64,000 bases of DNA from Goleter apudmare HA4340-LM2. GTDB lineage: Bacteria > Cyanobacteriota > Cyanobacteriia > Cyanobacteriales > Nostocaceae. Every line of letters starts with the position of its first letter. Position 1 is the stretch's first letter. The position numbers and the translations under genes were made by a program. Under the pieces are notes generated by a model. It was not told where the DNA came from. It searched no databases and saw only the letters and a list, made by a program, of their open reading frames with translations. The stretch covers positions 46,120 through 110,119 of the forward strand of contig JAHHHF010000090.1 in the NCBI GenBank assembly GCA_019359495.1, given 5' to 3'. Positions 45,466 to 54,302 of this stretch are shown here, piece by piece.

Positions 45466-45587
45466 CTGTTGTTGTCAGTTTATGAAGAAGAATTTAGTAG
45501 TCAGAAGCCAGAATACAGAATTAAATTCTGTGCGACTGGCGGATAAATGTTGGTTTAAAACCGGACTTTGTCCCGCTACGCTAACGC
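45466..45587. other. Spacer after mutS
   Basis: Contains a cagaatacagaattaaattc-type inverted repeat that recurs at 45719-45780. No gene is supported; together with the following MITE-like element it fills the 420-bp gap to the next gene. Confidence 0.4.
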
Positions 45588-45704
45588 CCCTAGTAGTTTG
45601 TCAATTTTGTTTTAAGGGATTTTTGGTAGTGTGAGCGTCTCGCTCACGCGGACAAGATGCCGGCACTACAGTCCATCATTTTTATCTTGACAGACTACTA
45701 GTGG
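45588..45704. mobile_element. MITE-like element with CTAGTAGT..TGTCAA inverted ends
   Basis: Left end CTAGTAGTTTGTCAA (45590-45604) and right end TTGACAGACTACTAG (45687-45701) are inverted repeats with one mismatch. A perfect hairpin GTGAGCG/CGCTCAC (45630-45646) and the module gacaagatgccggc lie inside. The element at 51999-52137 has related ends and the same kind of hairpin cargo. Confidence 0.65.
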
Positions 45705-45886
45705 GCGAAATAAAGAAGAAGAATTCAGAATACAGGAGCGCTCCGGTCAGCATTCTGAATTCTGACTCCTGATTCCTGTTTATTTAAACTCCATCCCTTC
45801 ATGGGTGTAGTGTTCTGATTTTTGAATGCTGACTCCTGTTTATGGGCAAACTCATGCTCCCGCAACTAGAACGTCATTTTTAGACA

Positions 45887-46249
45887 TTAACTTTTGTTAA
45901 CAACCTCATAGCTAGCAGTTACTTTCTGCTGATGTTCTAAACTTTTATCTCGATTTTGAAACTCATCTAACAACCTATAAAAAGTATTAAACCCTTCTTG
46001 TTCATTCCCACAATGGAGCATAATAATCTTTGCCCAAGAGTTAGAAGTTGACACATGATATTTTTTCTGTAACCAAGGCTGAAACTCCCGATAAAAATCC
46101 ATTTCCTCCTCCGTTGCTTTAACTTCTAATTCTCTTAAAGCAGTTTTAAAACCGACTAAAAAATGAAACAGGTCACTAACAGAAGCACACCCGATGTACA
46201 TTCCTGGTTTAGCTTGGATTTTTTGCAATATTTCAAATAATTTGCTCAT
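45887..46249 (-). CDS. Probable immunity protein for the papain-like toxin
   Basis: The 120-residue protein starts MSKLFEILQKIQAKPGMYIG and has a SVSDLFHFLVGFKTALRELE segment, a pattern I know from small proteins next to toxin genes (KPGMYIG ... FL.G). It lies 36 bp downstream of the toxin-like gene on the same strand. Role as immunity protein is inferred from this and from position. Confidence 0.65.
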   Translation of the reverse strand: MSKLFEILQKIQAKPGMYIGCASVSDLFHFLVGFKTALRELEVKATEEEMDFYREFQPWLQKKYHVSTSNSWAKIIMLHCGNEQEGFNTFYRLLDEFQNRDKSLEHQQKVTASYEVVNKS

Positions 46250-46285
46250 TTTAATTTTTCCTGATCAGCTAGTAACATTTCAATT

Positions 46286-46645
46286 TTAAAGTTCATCTAG
46301 ATAGTCAATCAAAAACTCTCCACTGGGACATTGAAAATCATTTAGCCAATCCTCTTTAGTTAATCCCTCTGTGGAAAGATTATCAAATATTCTTTCTTTA
46401 ACCTCTACTCCGTAATGAATTCCATTCAGTGTAATCGAATTGGTTATTCCCTGATTTTCAAGGCGTGTACTAATTATATAATCTTCACCATAAGCAGTTT
46501 GAACTTTAACAATTGTGCCATCAATATCATTTTCTTTTAACCACTGCATCACAGCAGTAGCGAATTCGTCGCATTTATACATTTCAAACTGTCCAACTAT
46601 CTTACCGACTTCCTGATAAATCTCCTCATCAGATAACTGACTCAC
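46286..46645 (-). CDS. Small papain-fold toxin-like protein
   Basis: The 119-residue protein matches the pattern of papain-fold toxin domains: C25 in FEMYKCDEFATAVMQWL, then ITLNGIHYGVEV with H77, and RIFDNLS with D88, forming a Cys-His-Asp triad, with DWLNDFQCPSG at the end. Such domains are usually the C-terminal tips of large polymorphic toxins; here it is free-standing with its own ATG and without a delivery region. It could be an orphan cassette kept for immunity or an intracellular toxin. Confidence 0.7.
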   Translation of the reverse strand: MSQLSDEEIYQEVGKIVGQFEMYKCDEFATAVMQWLKENDIDGTIVKVQTAYGEDYIISTRLENQGITNSITLNGIHYGVEVKERIFDNLSTEGLTKEDWLNDFQCPSGEFLIDYLDEL

Positions 46646-46833
46646 ATACTCACCCCAACATTAAATAAATATAGTGGTTCCCGTGTACTTGAAGCACAGC
46701 CTTAAGGACATGGCACTGTTCTCGTGTCCTAGCGATATATGTTCGCATCTGCATGAGAACCGCTATATATTCAATAATAGTATTATGCGTAACGGTATAT
46801 TTCTGTCCTCCATCTCGAAACATAGGATAATTT

Positions 46834-47262
46834 ATGGACTCAGCTACCCATGACAATGATTTTTATGCTTGGACGCAAGAGCAAGCACACCTGTTAAAAA
46901 CAGGACAACTACATCAAATAGATTGGCAGAATATTGCCGAAGAAATAGAAGATATGGGGCGTTCTGAAAAACGACAGTTGGAAAGTAGATTAGAAATATT
47001 AATTATGCACTTATTGAAATGGCAATTTCAGCCTAATTTACGTTCTCGTAGTTGGCAGTTAACCATCAAAGAACAACGGCTCCGTCTGGAAAAACTGCTA
47101 CAAGAAAACCCTAGTTTGCAATCAAATATTGCCGAAGTTATAGAAAAAGTTTATCCTTTAGCTATCTTAAGTACAGAAAGAGAAACCGGATTATCTTTAT
47201 TCCCTGAAACTTCCCCCTACAACCTAACAGAAATTTTCTCATCAGAATTTTTACCAGAATAA
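46834..47262 (+). CDS. DUF29-family protein
   Basis: This 142-residue helical protein has the DUF29 pattern: DFYAWTQEQAHLLKTGQL, IDWQNIAEEIEDMGRSEKRQ and LMHLLKWQFQPN-like segment (IMHLLKWQFQPN). DUF29 proteins are very common in cyanobacteria and other bacteria, often in mobile or toxin-antitoxin-rich regions; their function is unknown. It diverges from the papain-like toxin gene. Confidence 0.88.
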   Translation: MDSATHDNDFYAWTQEQAHLLKTGQLHQIDWQNIAEEIEDMGRSEKRQLESRLEILIMHLLKWQFQPNLRSRSWQLTIKEQRLRLEKLLQENPSLQSNIAEVIEKVYPLAILSTERETGLSLFPETSPYNLTEIFSSEFLPE

Positions 47263-47283
47263 TAATAGTCAATATCTCAATTA

Positions 47284-47510
47284 ATGCCTAAGAAAATTAG
47301 GGATTTGAAACAATGGCTACGCCAAGTAGTTTTACTGAACTCCCAGGAAAAGGAAGCCACACTAACTGGATACATCCCTTATATGTTGGCAAGCTGACGG
47401 TTTCAGGGAAAGATAGTTCGGACGCAAAACCCTACCAAGAAAAAGATGTGCAACAAGCTATAAAAGAGGTAGAGGAGAAACGACAGCAGGAGAAGCAGGA
47501 AGATGAGTAA
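47284..47510 (+). pseudogene. hicA: hicA toxin gene with a frameshift
   Basis: Two frames together rebuild a HicA toxin. Codons from ATG 47284 give MPKKIRDLKQWLRQ, then the frame must shift near 47325-47331 to continue as FTELPGKGSHTNWIHP and KLTVSGKDSSDAKPYQEKDV. One missing base (probably a G in gtagtttt) explains it. The catalytic His region (GKGSHTNWIHP) survives, but the N-terminus is out of frame unless a start at ATG 47313 is used (65 residues). HicA is an mRNA interferase. The end overlaps hicB. Confidence 0.78.
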
Positions 47511-47721
47511 ATTTAAGTATCAAATGTTGATTCAATGGTCGGAAGAAGACAACTGCTTCTTAGTTGGATTTCCTGATTTTCCCGGACAGCGTTGGCGGAC
47601 TCATGGCGATACTTATGAAGAGGCCGCGACAAACGGCATTGAAGCGTTAGAGTCTTTAATTATGGTTTACGAAGCCACAAATGAACCCCTTCCACAGCCA
47701 ACAGTGAATCAAGCTGCCTAA
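47503..47721 (+). CDS. hicB: HicB-family antitoxin
   Basis: The 72-residue protein has the HicB partial RNase H fold (KYQMLIQWSEEDNCFLVGFP and THGDTYEEAATNGIEALESL) and a short C-terminus without a DNA-binding domain. It neutralises HicA. It overlaps the hicA frame by eight bases. It stays intact although the toxin is frameshifted. Confidence 0.88.
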   Translation: MSKFKYQMLIQWSEEDNCFLVGFPDFPGQRWRTHGDTYEEAATNGIEALESLIMVYEATNEPLPQPTVNQAA

Positions 47722-47811
47722 TTGTGCTTGTTACCAGACGTGTCAGAATTGGCGATGCGATCGGCTACGCCCCAACCTAGGCGATCGCTCTTACTATATT
47801 CAGTGATTCAG

Positions 47812-47940
47812 TGTCAGATCAAGGGTAGAGCGATGAATCTGTATTTACACGGTATAGTTGGTGATAAAAGCCCTGCTACAGCCAAATATAGCTTGATGAC
47901 AGATCCAGGCGATCACTTGAATTTGCGGAGTTTGGGTTGA
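47812..47940 (+). pseudogene. Relic of a type I restriction N6-adenine methylase (HsdM-like)
   Basis: The frame IKGRAMNLYLHGIVGDKSP followed by YSLMTDPGDHLNLRSL resembles the HsdM segment that precedes the NPPF methylase motif (MNLxLHGI...DSLxxDPGxxFD). Nothing else of the gene is present and the NPPF motif is lost. It lies directly after hicB. Confidence 0.45.
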
Positions 47941-48035
47941 GAGGTGCGCTCGCCAAAAATTGCGCCGCCGCACAAAAAACAGGAACGCTTTGCATCCCTA
48001 CTCCCCAATCCCCAATCCCCAGTTGATGATGAAGC

Positions 48036-49988
48036 CTACTTCAACAAAAACTCCTTCATAAACATCACTGTCGCATAAAATTGATAGTCGATATTTTTCT
48101 TTTTACTAAACCCATGTCCTTCATCTTTTGCCATTAAATACCAAACTGGCACCTGATTCTTTTTCACCGTTGCTACTATTTGTTCTGCTTCATTGAGAGG
48201 GACACGGGGGTCATTCTGTCCGTGAATGACAAATAGCGGTTTCTTGATGCTACTGGCATTATTTACAGGGGAAATCTTCAGTAAGAATTCTCGCATTTTG
48301 GGGTCGCGTTCATCGCCGTATTCTACTCGACGCAAATCACGGCGATAACTTTCTGTTCTTTCTAAGAAGGTGACAAAGTTAGAAATGCCGACAATATCAA
48401 TGGAAGCACGAATGCGATCGCTATATTTAATTGCTACTGCTAGGGACATATAACCGCCATAGCTACCCCCTGTCACTAAAATCCGGTCTTTGTCTAAGTC
48501 TGGTTGGGTAGCAATCCAATCTAGGAGTGCGCCAATATCCTTAACTGAGTCTTCTCGGCGATAGCCGTTATCTAAGGTTAAGAAGGTTTTGCCATAACCA
48601 CTCGAACCCCTAACGTTGGGAAACAGGATAGCAACACCCAATTCGTTGAGATAATAGTTATTACGTCCCAAAAAACTAGGACGAAATTGGCTTTCTGGCC
48701 CGCCGTGGATATCGACGATGATTGGGCGTTTACCGGGGAACTTAGCGGGGGGACGGTAGAGGAAGCCGGAGATAGTTTTTCCATCAAAACTTTGCCAGCG
48801 TACTGTTTGGGCTTCTGGAAAATTGCTTGTGTTTAAGCCGCCTGTTTCGCTTTGTGTCCAGCGTTCAATTTTGTTGTTGGTGATGTTTAATGAGTAAACA
48901 TCGGCGGTGGTTTTGGCGGAAACTAGGGTGAAGCCCAAATCTTGACTGTTCCGATGCCAATTTATGCTGAATAGTTGTCCTATGGGTAATTTTGGTAGGG
49001 ATTTTTCCTTACCTGTGGCGGTTTCTAATAGATGCAGTACACTCGCTCCGTCTTCATTGGTGACAAAGGCAATATGTTTGCCATCATGGGAAAGGTCAAA
49101 ATCTTCCACATCCCAAGGAATGTTAGTAGTGAGATAGGTATATTGAGATGTTGCTAAGTCAAGGTAAGCCAACCGCGTAAATTCAAAGTCAGAGTCAGTA
49201 ATGACATACAAACCCTTGCCATCTTTACTAAATACACCTCCATAGTAGGCGACCTTGTCTTTACGACCTTTGGGTGTGACCAGTTTTTTCTCACCCGACT
49301 GAGTATCCACTAGCCAGAGATAGCTTTCATTTGCAGAGATATATTCTAGTACCAACAGTTGGCTGTCATTTGGCGACCAATCTAAGCCGCCCCAACCACC
49401 ACCTGTAACTTCTGCTAACAGGCGATCGCTTTTAATATTTCTGGGGTCGATAATATAAAAATCATTATCCTTGCCTGTGCGCCGGGTGGAGGTGTAAATC
49501 ATTCTGTCGCCCCGATTCGACCATACACCCCGACTATTTTTCGACTTACCATCGGTCAGTAGTGTCATCTCTCCTGTCGCCAACTCATAACGGTAATTTT
49601 GGTTAAATTCATTACCGCCAATATCCTTACTGAAAACAAAATATTCACCTGCTGTTGGTTGAAAAGTTCCTCCGCCGACTCGTTCCGGAAAAAACGTCAA
49701 CTGCTGACGAGTTCCCAAGGGAAACTTCACCAAGTGTACTTGGGGTGTATCAGCAAAGCGTGTGGAAATCAGCATTTCCCGGCGCGTAGGATGCCAACTG
49801 GCAAGACCCGCAGACCGAAACTGGGTATAACGGTCTACGGTTTCAGTTAGCGATGCAGGAATCGGTGGAATTTCCTCAATTACAAGGTTTTCTCCTGGAT
49901 TAACTGTGGGGATTTGAGCGGAAACCATGAGTATTGGCAGCAGGATTACTGCAATCAGGGTAAAGAAGAACTTAGATAAAAATTGCAT
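48036..49988 (-). CDS. Secreted S9-family prolyl oligopeptidase-like peptidase
   Basis: From ATG 49988 (MQFLSKFFFTLIAVILLPIL) the 650-residue product has a Sec signal peptide, a seven-bladed beta-propeller (about 60-400) and a C-terminal alpha/beta hydrolase with the nucleophile Ser in GGSYGGYMSL, Asp in HGQNDPRVPLNEAE and His in DEGHGFSKK. The frame is open 40 codons upstream, but those residues do not look like a signal peptide. It probably trims peptides in the periplasm or outside the cell. Confidence 0.93.
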   Translation of the reverse strand: MQFLSKFFFTLIAVILLPILMVSAQIPTVNPGENLVIEEIPPIPASLTETVDRYTQFRSAGLASWHPTRREMLISTRFADTPQVHLVKFPLGTRQQLTFFPERVGGGTFQPTAGEYFVFSKDIGGNEFNQNYRYELATGEMTLLTDGKSKNSRGVWSNRGDRMIYTSTRRTGKDNDFYIIDPRNIKSDRLLAEVTGGGWGGLDWSPNDSQLLVLEYISANESYLWLVDTQSGEKKLVTPKGRKDKVAYYGGVFSKDGKGLYVITDSDFEFTRLAYLDLATSQYTYLTTNIPWDVEDFDLSHDGKHIAFVTNEDGASVLHLLETATGKEKSLPKLPIGQLFSINWHRNSQDLGFTLVSAKTTADVYSLNITNNKIERWTQSETGGLNTSNFPEAQTVRWQSFDGKTISGFLYRPPAKFPGKRPIIVDIHGGPESQFRPSFLGRNNYYLNELGVAILFPNVRGSSGYGKTFLTLDNGYRREDSVKDIGALLDWIATQPDLDKDRILVTGGSYGGYMSLAVAIKYSDRIRASIDIVGISNFVTFLERTESYRRDLRRVEYGDERDPKMREFLLKISPVNNASSIKKPLFVIHGQNDPRVPLNEAEQIVATVKKNQVPVWYLMAKDEGHGFSKKKNIDYQFYATVMFMKEFLLK

Positions 49989-50269
49989 TTCCTGATTATG
50001 GCAAATTTTGGCTGGGGAATGGGTATTGGCTATGGTTACAGAGATGTTGCGTGCAACGTCTCTGTAAATGACATGCGTAGCCCTGGGAACTTGCAACAGA
50101 TGCATCACATCTGGTACTCAGTGCTACTATTAGTCTGACTACGATTTTTTAATCAATTAAACAATGACGGCATTTTGGCTGCATTGAGTAAAAGTATAAA
50201 TAATCCTCCACCATCCCCGCCGTGTGAATTAAATCAGCAATCAAAACTCAAGCTTGGCAATTAATCCCC

Positions 50270-51847
50270 ATGAACGTTTTACTTTTATATCCACTTTTTC
50301 CTAAAAGTTTTTGGTCATTTGAAAAGACCCTGGCTTTGTTAGACCGTAAGGCAATGTTGCCACCCTTGGGTTTGGTGACAGTCGCCGCTATTTTACCGCA
50401 AGAGTGGGAGTTCAAGCTAGTAGATCGGAACGTACGACAGGTCACGGAAGCAGAATGGGCTTGGGCAGATTTGGTGATTTTGTCAGCGATGATTGTCCAA
50501 AAAGAGGACTTGCTGGATCAGATTTGTGAAGCTAAACGTCGCGGTAAGCGTGTGGCTGTGGGTGGCCCTTATGCTACAGCCTTACCAGATGAAGTGACGG
50601 ATGTGGGCACGGATTACTTAATCTTAGATGAAGGGGAAATTACCCTACCATTATTTGTAGAAGCGATCGCACAAGGTAAAACTACAGGTATCTTTCGTGC
50701 TGGTGGTGAACGACCTGATGTCACCAGTACCCCCATTCCCCGCTTTGACTTGCTAGAATTTGATGCCTATGCAGAAATGTCGGTGCAGTTTTCCCGTGGG
50801 TGTCCCTTCCAGTGCGAATTTTGTGACATTATTGTCCTCTATGGTCGCAAACCCCGCACTAAAAACCCTGCTCAACTCCTAGCAGAACTGGATTATCTCT
50901 ATGAATTGGGTTGGCGACGCAGCATTTTTATGGTGGATGACAATTTCATCGGTAATAAGCGCAACGTCAAATTATTTTTAAAGGAACTCCAGCCTTGGAT
51001 GGTGTCACATAACTATCCGTTTTCCTTTGCTACCGAGGCTTCAGTAGATTTAGCCAATGACCAAGAACTGATGGATTTGATGGTGGCTTGTAATTTTGGG
51101 GCAGTTTTCCTTGGTATTGAAACCCCCGATGAAGCTAGCCTCACCTTGACTCAGAAATTCCAAAACACCAGAGATTCTCTGAGTGAGGCCGTGCTTACAA
51201 TTACCCGATCTGGGTTACGTGTCATGGCAGGATTTATTATTGGCTTCGATGGTGAGAAGCCGGGCGCTGGGGGGAGAATTGTCAAGTTTGTTGAGCAAAC
51301 AGCAATTCCCACAGCTTTATTTAGTATGCTGCAAGCGCTACCAGATACCGCTCTGTGGCATCGATTAGCTAAGGAAGGACGACTCCGCAGTAAATCTGCC
51401 AACATCAACCAAACCACGTTGATGAACTTTATACCCACTCGACCGTTAGAAGATATCGCCAGTGAGTATGTAGAAGCTTTTTGGGAACTGTATGATCCAG
51501 CAAGGTTTTTAGATCGTGCTTATCGTCACTACCGGATTTTAGGTGAAGCAACCTACCCCAAAAAGGGCAAAGGTGCAAAAAAACCCTTGGATAAAAAGGC
51601 AGTCAAGGCATTGTTAACCATCTGCTGGCGTCAGGGCGTGCTACGTAAAACCCGTTGGCAGTTCTGGCGCAACCTGTGGAATATGTATAAATATAATCCC
51701 GGTGGTGTAAGTAGCTATTTGTCGGTTTGTGCCCAAATTGAACACTTCATCGAGTATCGCCAGATTGTCCGCGATGAAATTGAAGCGCAAGTAGCGGAGT
51801 TTTTAGCAGCAGAAGCTAAGGTAGAATCTGAGGCGATCGCAGCGTAG
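50270..51847 (+). CDS. B12-binding radical SAM protein (DUF4070 type)
   Basis: The 525-residue protein has an N-terminal cobalamin-binding-like domain (about 1-140, beginning MNVLLLYPLFPKSFWSFEKT) and a radical SAM domain with the 4Fe-4S cluster motif CPFQCEFC near 177-184, then MVDDNFIGNKRN and GIETPDEASL. The C-terminal region fits DUF4070. Such enzymes are typically methylases or other modifiers of lipids, hopanoids or natural products. Substrate unknown; no biosynthetic partners are adjacent. Confidence 0.9.
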   Translation: MNVLLLYPLFPKSFWSFEKTLALLDRKAMLPPLGLVTVAAILPQEWEFKLVDRNVRQVTEAEWAWADLVILSAMIVQKEDLLDQICEAKRRGKRVAVGGPYATALPDEVTDVGTDYLILDEGEITLPLFVEAIAQGKTTGIFRAGGERPDVTSTPIPRFDLLEFDAYAEMSVQFSRGCPFQCEFCDIIVLYGRKPRTKNPAQLLAELDYLYELGWRRSIFMVDDNFIGNKRNVKLFLKELQPWMVSHNYPFSFATEASVDLANDQELMDLMVACNFGAVFLGIETPDEASLTLTQKFQNTRDSLSEAVLTITRSGLRVMAGFIIGFDGEKPGAGGRIVKFVEQTAIPTALFSMLQALPDTALWHRLAKEGRLRSKSANINQTTLMNFIPTRPLEDIASEYVEAFWELYDPARFLDRAYRHYRILGEATYPKKGKGAKKPLDKKAVKALLTICWRQGVLRKTRWQFWRNLWNMYKYNPGGVSSYLSVCAQIEHFIEYRQIVRDEIEAQVAEFLAAEAKVESEAIAA

Positions 51848-51998
51848 ATTAAAAGGTTCTAGCAGTTCGCCAAAATCTTATTGTAGGGGTGTAGGCTACG
51901 CCCCTACACCTGCATTTTTATTATCTCTGGCGAATCCGCTCTCTTGTTTAAAAGTCCATTTATCGTTGGTAAAGTAGACTAAAAGCAGAAGTTGACAA
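51848..51998. other. Spacer with a hairpin repeat
   Basis: The palindromic gtaggggtgtaggctacgcc followed by cctac (51881-51905) is a small dispersed repeat that could also terminate the radical SAM transcript. Nothing else recognised. Confidence 0.5.
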
Positions 51999-52137
51999 AC
52001 TAGTGGCGTGTCTAAGCTAATTTTGTGTATTAGCAATCTTTTGTAGTACGGGCAAGATGCCCGTACTAATTAGCGGGCAAGATGCCCGCACCACAAGAAA
52101 ATTTTTTGCCTCATTTTAGGTTTGTCAGTCCACTAGT
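51999..52137. mobile_element. MITE-like element upstream of a toxin-antitoxin pair
   Basis: Ends ACTAGTGG (51999-52006) and CCACTAGT (52130-52137) are perfect 8-bp inverted repeats, extended by imperfect matches inward. Inside are two hairpins built on gggcaagatgccc (gtacgggcaagatgcccgta; gcgggcaagatgcccgc). The element ends ten bases before the antitoxin ATG, so the toxin-antitoxin promoter may lie inside it. Confidence 0.65.
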
Positions 52138-52146
52138 CGCGTAATT

Positions 52147-52377
52147 ATGCTTTCTATTGAACAACTGATACAAGAAGCATTATCTTTACCAAGTGAATCG
52201 AGGGCACTCTTAGCAGAAAAATTAATTGAAAGCCTAGAGTTGGACACAGATCCAACTATTCAGATCGCTTGGACAAATGAGGCGAAGAAACGAAGAGATG
52301 ACATTAGAAGTGGTGCTGTTCAATCTGTACCAGGAGATGATGCATTAGCACAGGTGAGGCGACTGCTGGCAGAATGA
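52147..52377 (+). CDS. Addiction-module antitoxin (RelB/TIGR02574-like)
   Basis: The 76-residue protein (SIEQLIQEALSLPSESRALL, KLIESLELDTDP) matches the short putative addiction module component family that pairs with RelE/ParE toxins. The WTNEAKKRRDDIRSGAVQSV tail is typical. It overlaps the toxin gene by four bases (ATGA). Confidence 0.88.
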   Translation: MLSIEQLIQEALSLPSESRALLAEKLIESLELDTDPTIQIAWTNEAKKRRDDIRSGAVQSVPGDDALAQVRRLLAE

Positions 52378-52634
52378 AGTACGTATTTCATCCGCAGGCA
52401 CTTAGTGAATACGCTGAGGCTGTTCAGTATTATACAGGGAATCGTGCCGAGCTAGGGCAAGCCTTTATTGATGCAGTTGAAGAAGCAGTCAATCGAATTA
52501 GACAATCACCTACTCGCTGGCACATAATTGATGAAGACATTCGACGATGTCTGACAAAAAAGTTTCCCTATGGAATTCTCTATACAATTGAGCAGGACTA
52601 CATTTTGATTTTGGCTTTTATGCATTGCAGCTGA
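52374..52634 (+). CDS. RelE/ParE-family toxin, ended early by a stop codon
   Basis: The 86-residue protein has the ParE fold pattern (FHPQALSEYAEAVQYYTGNR, FPYGILYTIEQDYILILAFM). The family usually continues HCSREPGYWKNR. Here the codon after HCS is TGA, and the same frame then reads EPGYWKNRRE followed by TAG, so a single CGA-to-TGA change would explain the loss of the last 11 residues. The antitoxin is intact. Confidence 0.85.
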   Translation: MKYVFHPQALSEYAEAVQYYTGNRAELGQAFIDAVEEAVNRIRQSPTRWHIIDEDIRRCLTKKFPYGILYTIEQDYILILAFMHCS

Positions 52635-52705
52635 GAGCCTGGATACTGGAAAAACCGTAGAGAATAGAGTTTAGCAGTTGTATAAATTCCCTATTGCCCA
52701 TGCCT

Positions 52706-53974
52706 TCATCTTCCACGATCGCGTTCTAAATCATCAATTACTTTTTGCACATACCACTCTTCTAGCATCCCCGGATAGTAATCTTTTTTCTGCTGAATTA
52801 GTCGTTGAGCGATTTCCCACTGTCCCCCAACTAATCGTAAGAGTTTCTGACGCAGCAGACTGTACTTTTGATTTCTTGATTCAGGGATAGACTTTTGAAT
52901 TTTTTCCAGACTATTTAAAACTTGTTGATAATTTTCCCAGTCTTCTTGCTCACAAAAAATACTTGCAGCCTTTTGATAGTCTGCCACAGCCTGTTGCATT
53001 TCTTCTAATAGAGTGTAGGCCACGCCACGATTGTAGTAAGCTTGGGCATCATCGGCGTTAATTTGTAATGCTTGGGTGTAGTCTTGAATGGCATTGAGAT
53101 AATTACCTGCGGCTCGATAGGCATTACCTCTGGCAGTGTAAACTAAGGCATCCTGGGGTTGAATTTGCAATGCTTGGTTAAAGTCTGCGATCGCTCCTTG
53201 ATTATCTCCCAAAAAAGAGCGGGCTTTACCCCGATTACGATAGACAATGACATCTTGAAAATTTAGTCGTAATGCTTGGTTAAAATCGGCGATCGCTTCT
53301 CGATAATTCCCTGTTTTGCACCGCACTACTCCACGACAGCAATAGGCTTGGGCATCTTGCGGATCGGCTTGCAAGACCCAGTTTAAATCATCAAGTGCCT
53401 GTCGCGTATCTCCTTTTTCGGCTTTATCTAATAGTTGGGTAAAATATTCGTTGGTGGATCTGATAGTCAGACTTGGGGAACTGGGTGGTTGAACAACAGG
53501 TTTTTCTGGTGGTTTTAACTGTTTAATACTCTCCATACAGAGGCGACAATTTGCTTTGTCTTTTTGGATCAGATATAATTCTGCTGCTTGTTTAAAGTTA
53601 GCGATCGCATCGTGAATATACCCCTGTTTACGTCGCACCATCCCCCGCAGATAGTAGGCTGCGGCGTAATTAGGGTTGAGAAGAATCACGCGCTCGATAT
53701 CTTCTAGCGCCCCAGGTAAATTTTTCAGTCCCACCCTAGCCAAGGCACGAGAATAATATGCCTCTATACTCTCAGGGTCTAACCTTAAAGCTTCAGTATA
53801 ATCTGAAACAGCTTGTAAAATTGCGCCTGAGTCGTAATATACTAAACCTCGTTGTAAGTAAGCTTCTACAAAGTAAGGTGTCAGCTGCAAAGCCTGGTTA
53901 AAGTCTTCAATAGCTCCAGCGTAGTCTTTTTGTTTAGCTTTTTCCAGTCCCCGATTGTAGAATTCATCACTCAT
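52706..53974 (-). CDS. TPR-repeat protein
   Basis: This 422-residue soluble protein carries about nine tetratricopeptide repeats in two blocks (about 1-145 and 185-345), separated by a Pro-rich linker (PPEKPVVQPPSSPS). Repeat units follow the W-LG-Y-A-F-A-P pattern, for example DYAGAIEDFNQALQLTPYFV. The C-terminal 70 residues are helical with basic patches. It probably acts as a protein-interaction scaffold; partner unknown. Confidence 0.9.
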   Translation of the reverse strand: MSDEFYNRGLEKAKQKDYAGAIEDFNQALQLTPYFVEAYLQRGLVYYDSGAILQAVSDYTEALRLDPESIEAYYSRALARVGLKNLPGALEDIERVILLNPNYAAAYYLRGMVRRKQGYIHDAIANFKQAAELYLIQKDKANCRLCMESIKQLKPPEKPVVQPPSSPSLTIRSTNEYFTQLLDKAEKGDTRQALDDLNWVLQADPQDAQAYCCRGVVRCKTGNYREAIADFNQALRLNFQDVIVYRNRGKARSFLGDNQGAIADFNQALQIQPQDALVYTARGNAYRAAGNYLNAIQDYTQALQINADDAQAYYNRGVAYTLLEEMQQAVADYQKAASIFCEQEDWENYQQVLNSLEKIQKSIPESRNQKYSLLRQKLLRLVGGQWEIAQRLIQQKKDYYPGMLEEWYVQKVIDDLERDRGR

Positions 53975-54302
53975 GGCTGTTATTTAGTTAACGCAGCTAA
54001 TTAATATCTATAACGGTTTTGATGGAATGCAATACATACTTTTGTTAATTCCACAAGATGATCGCATTACTAAACTTGTAGCTGAGATTGCCAAAAATTA
54101 CCAGCGTTAATGACTACTCACTGTCTGCGGAAAATGCGATCGCTGTAGATCCTATCCAATAGACATCTGGTGAAAATGAGATCAGGGCGTAGCTTCTCCG
54201 TCAGGAGTACAACCATACCCTGCGAGTTCTCCGGAGTACCCGCAGAGTAGGCAAAGCCCTACGCCCCTAAATTTGTGTGTGATCAGATAGATTGTGAATT
54301 GC
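53975..54302. repeat. Spacer with dispersed repeats
   Basis: This 328-bp stretch has no gene. It contains cagggcgtagcttctccgtc and ggcaaagccctacgccc, inverted-repeat ends that can fold into one long hairpin from 54184 to 54268, a typical Nostoc intergenic repeat. Confidence 0.55.

Noticed and set aside
46650..46856. 68-codon minus-strand frame before DUF29
   Set aside because: No ribosome site or domain; occupies the divergent promoter region.
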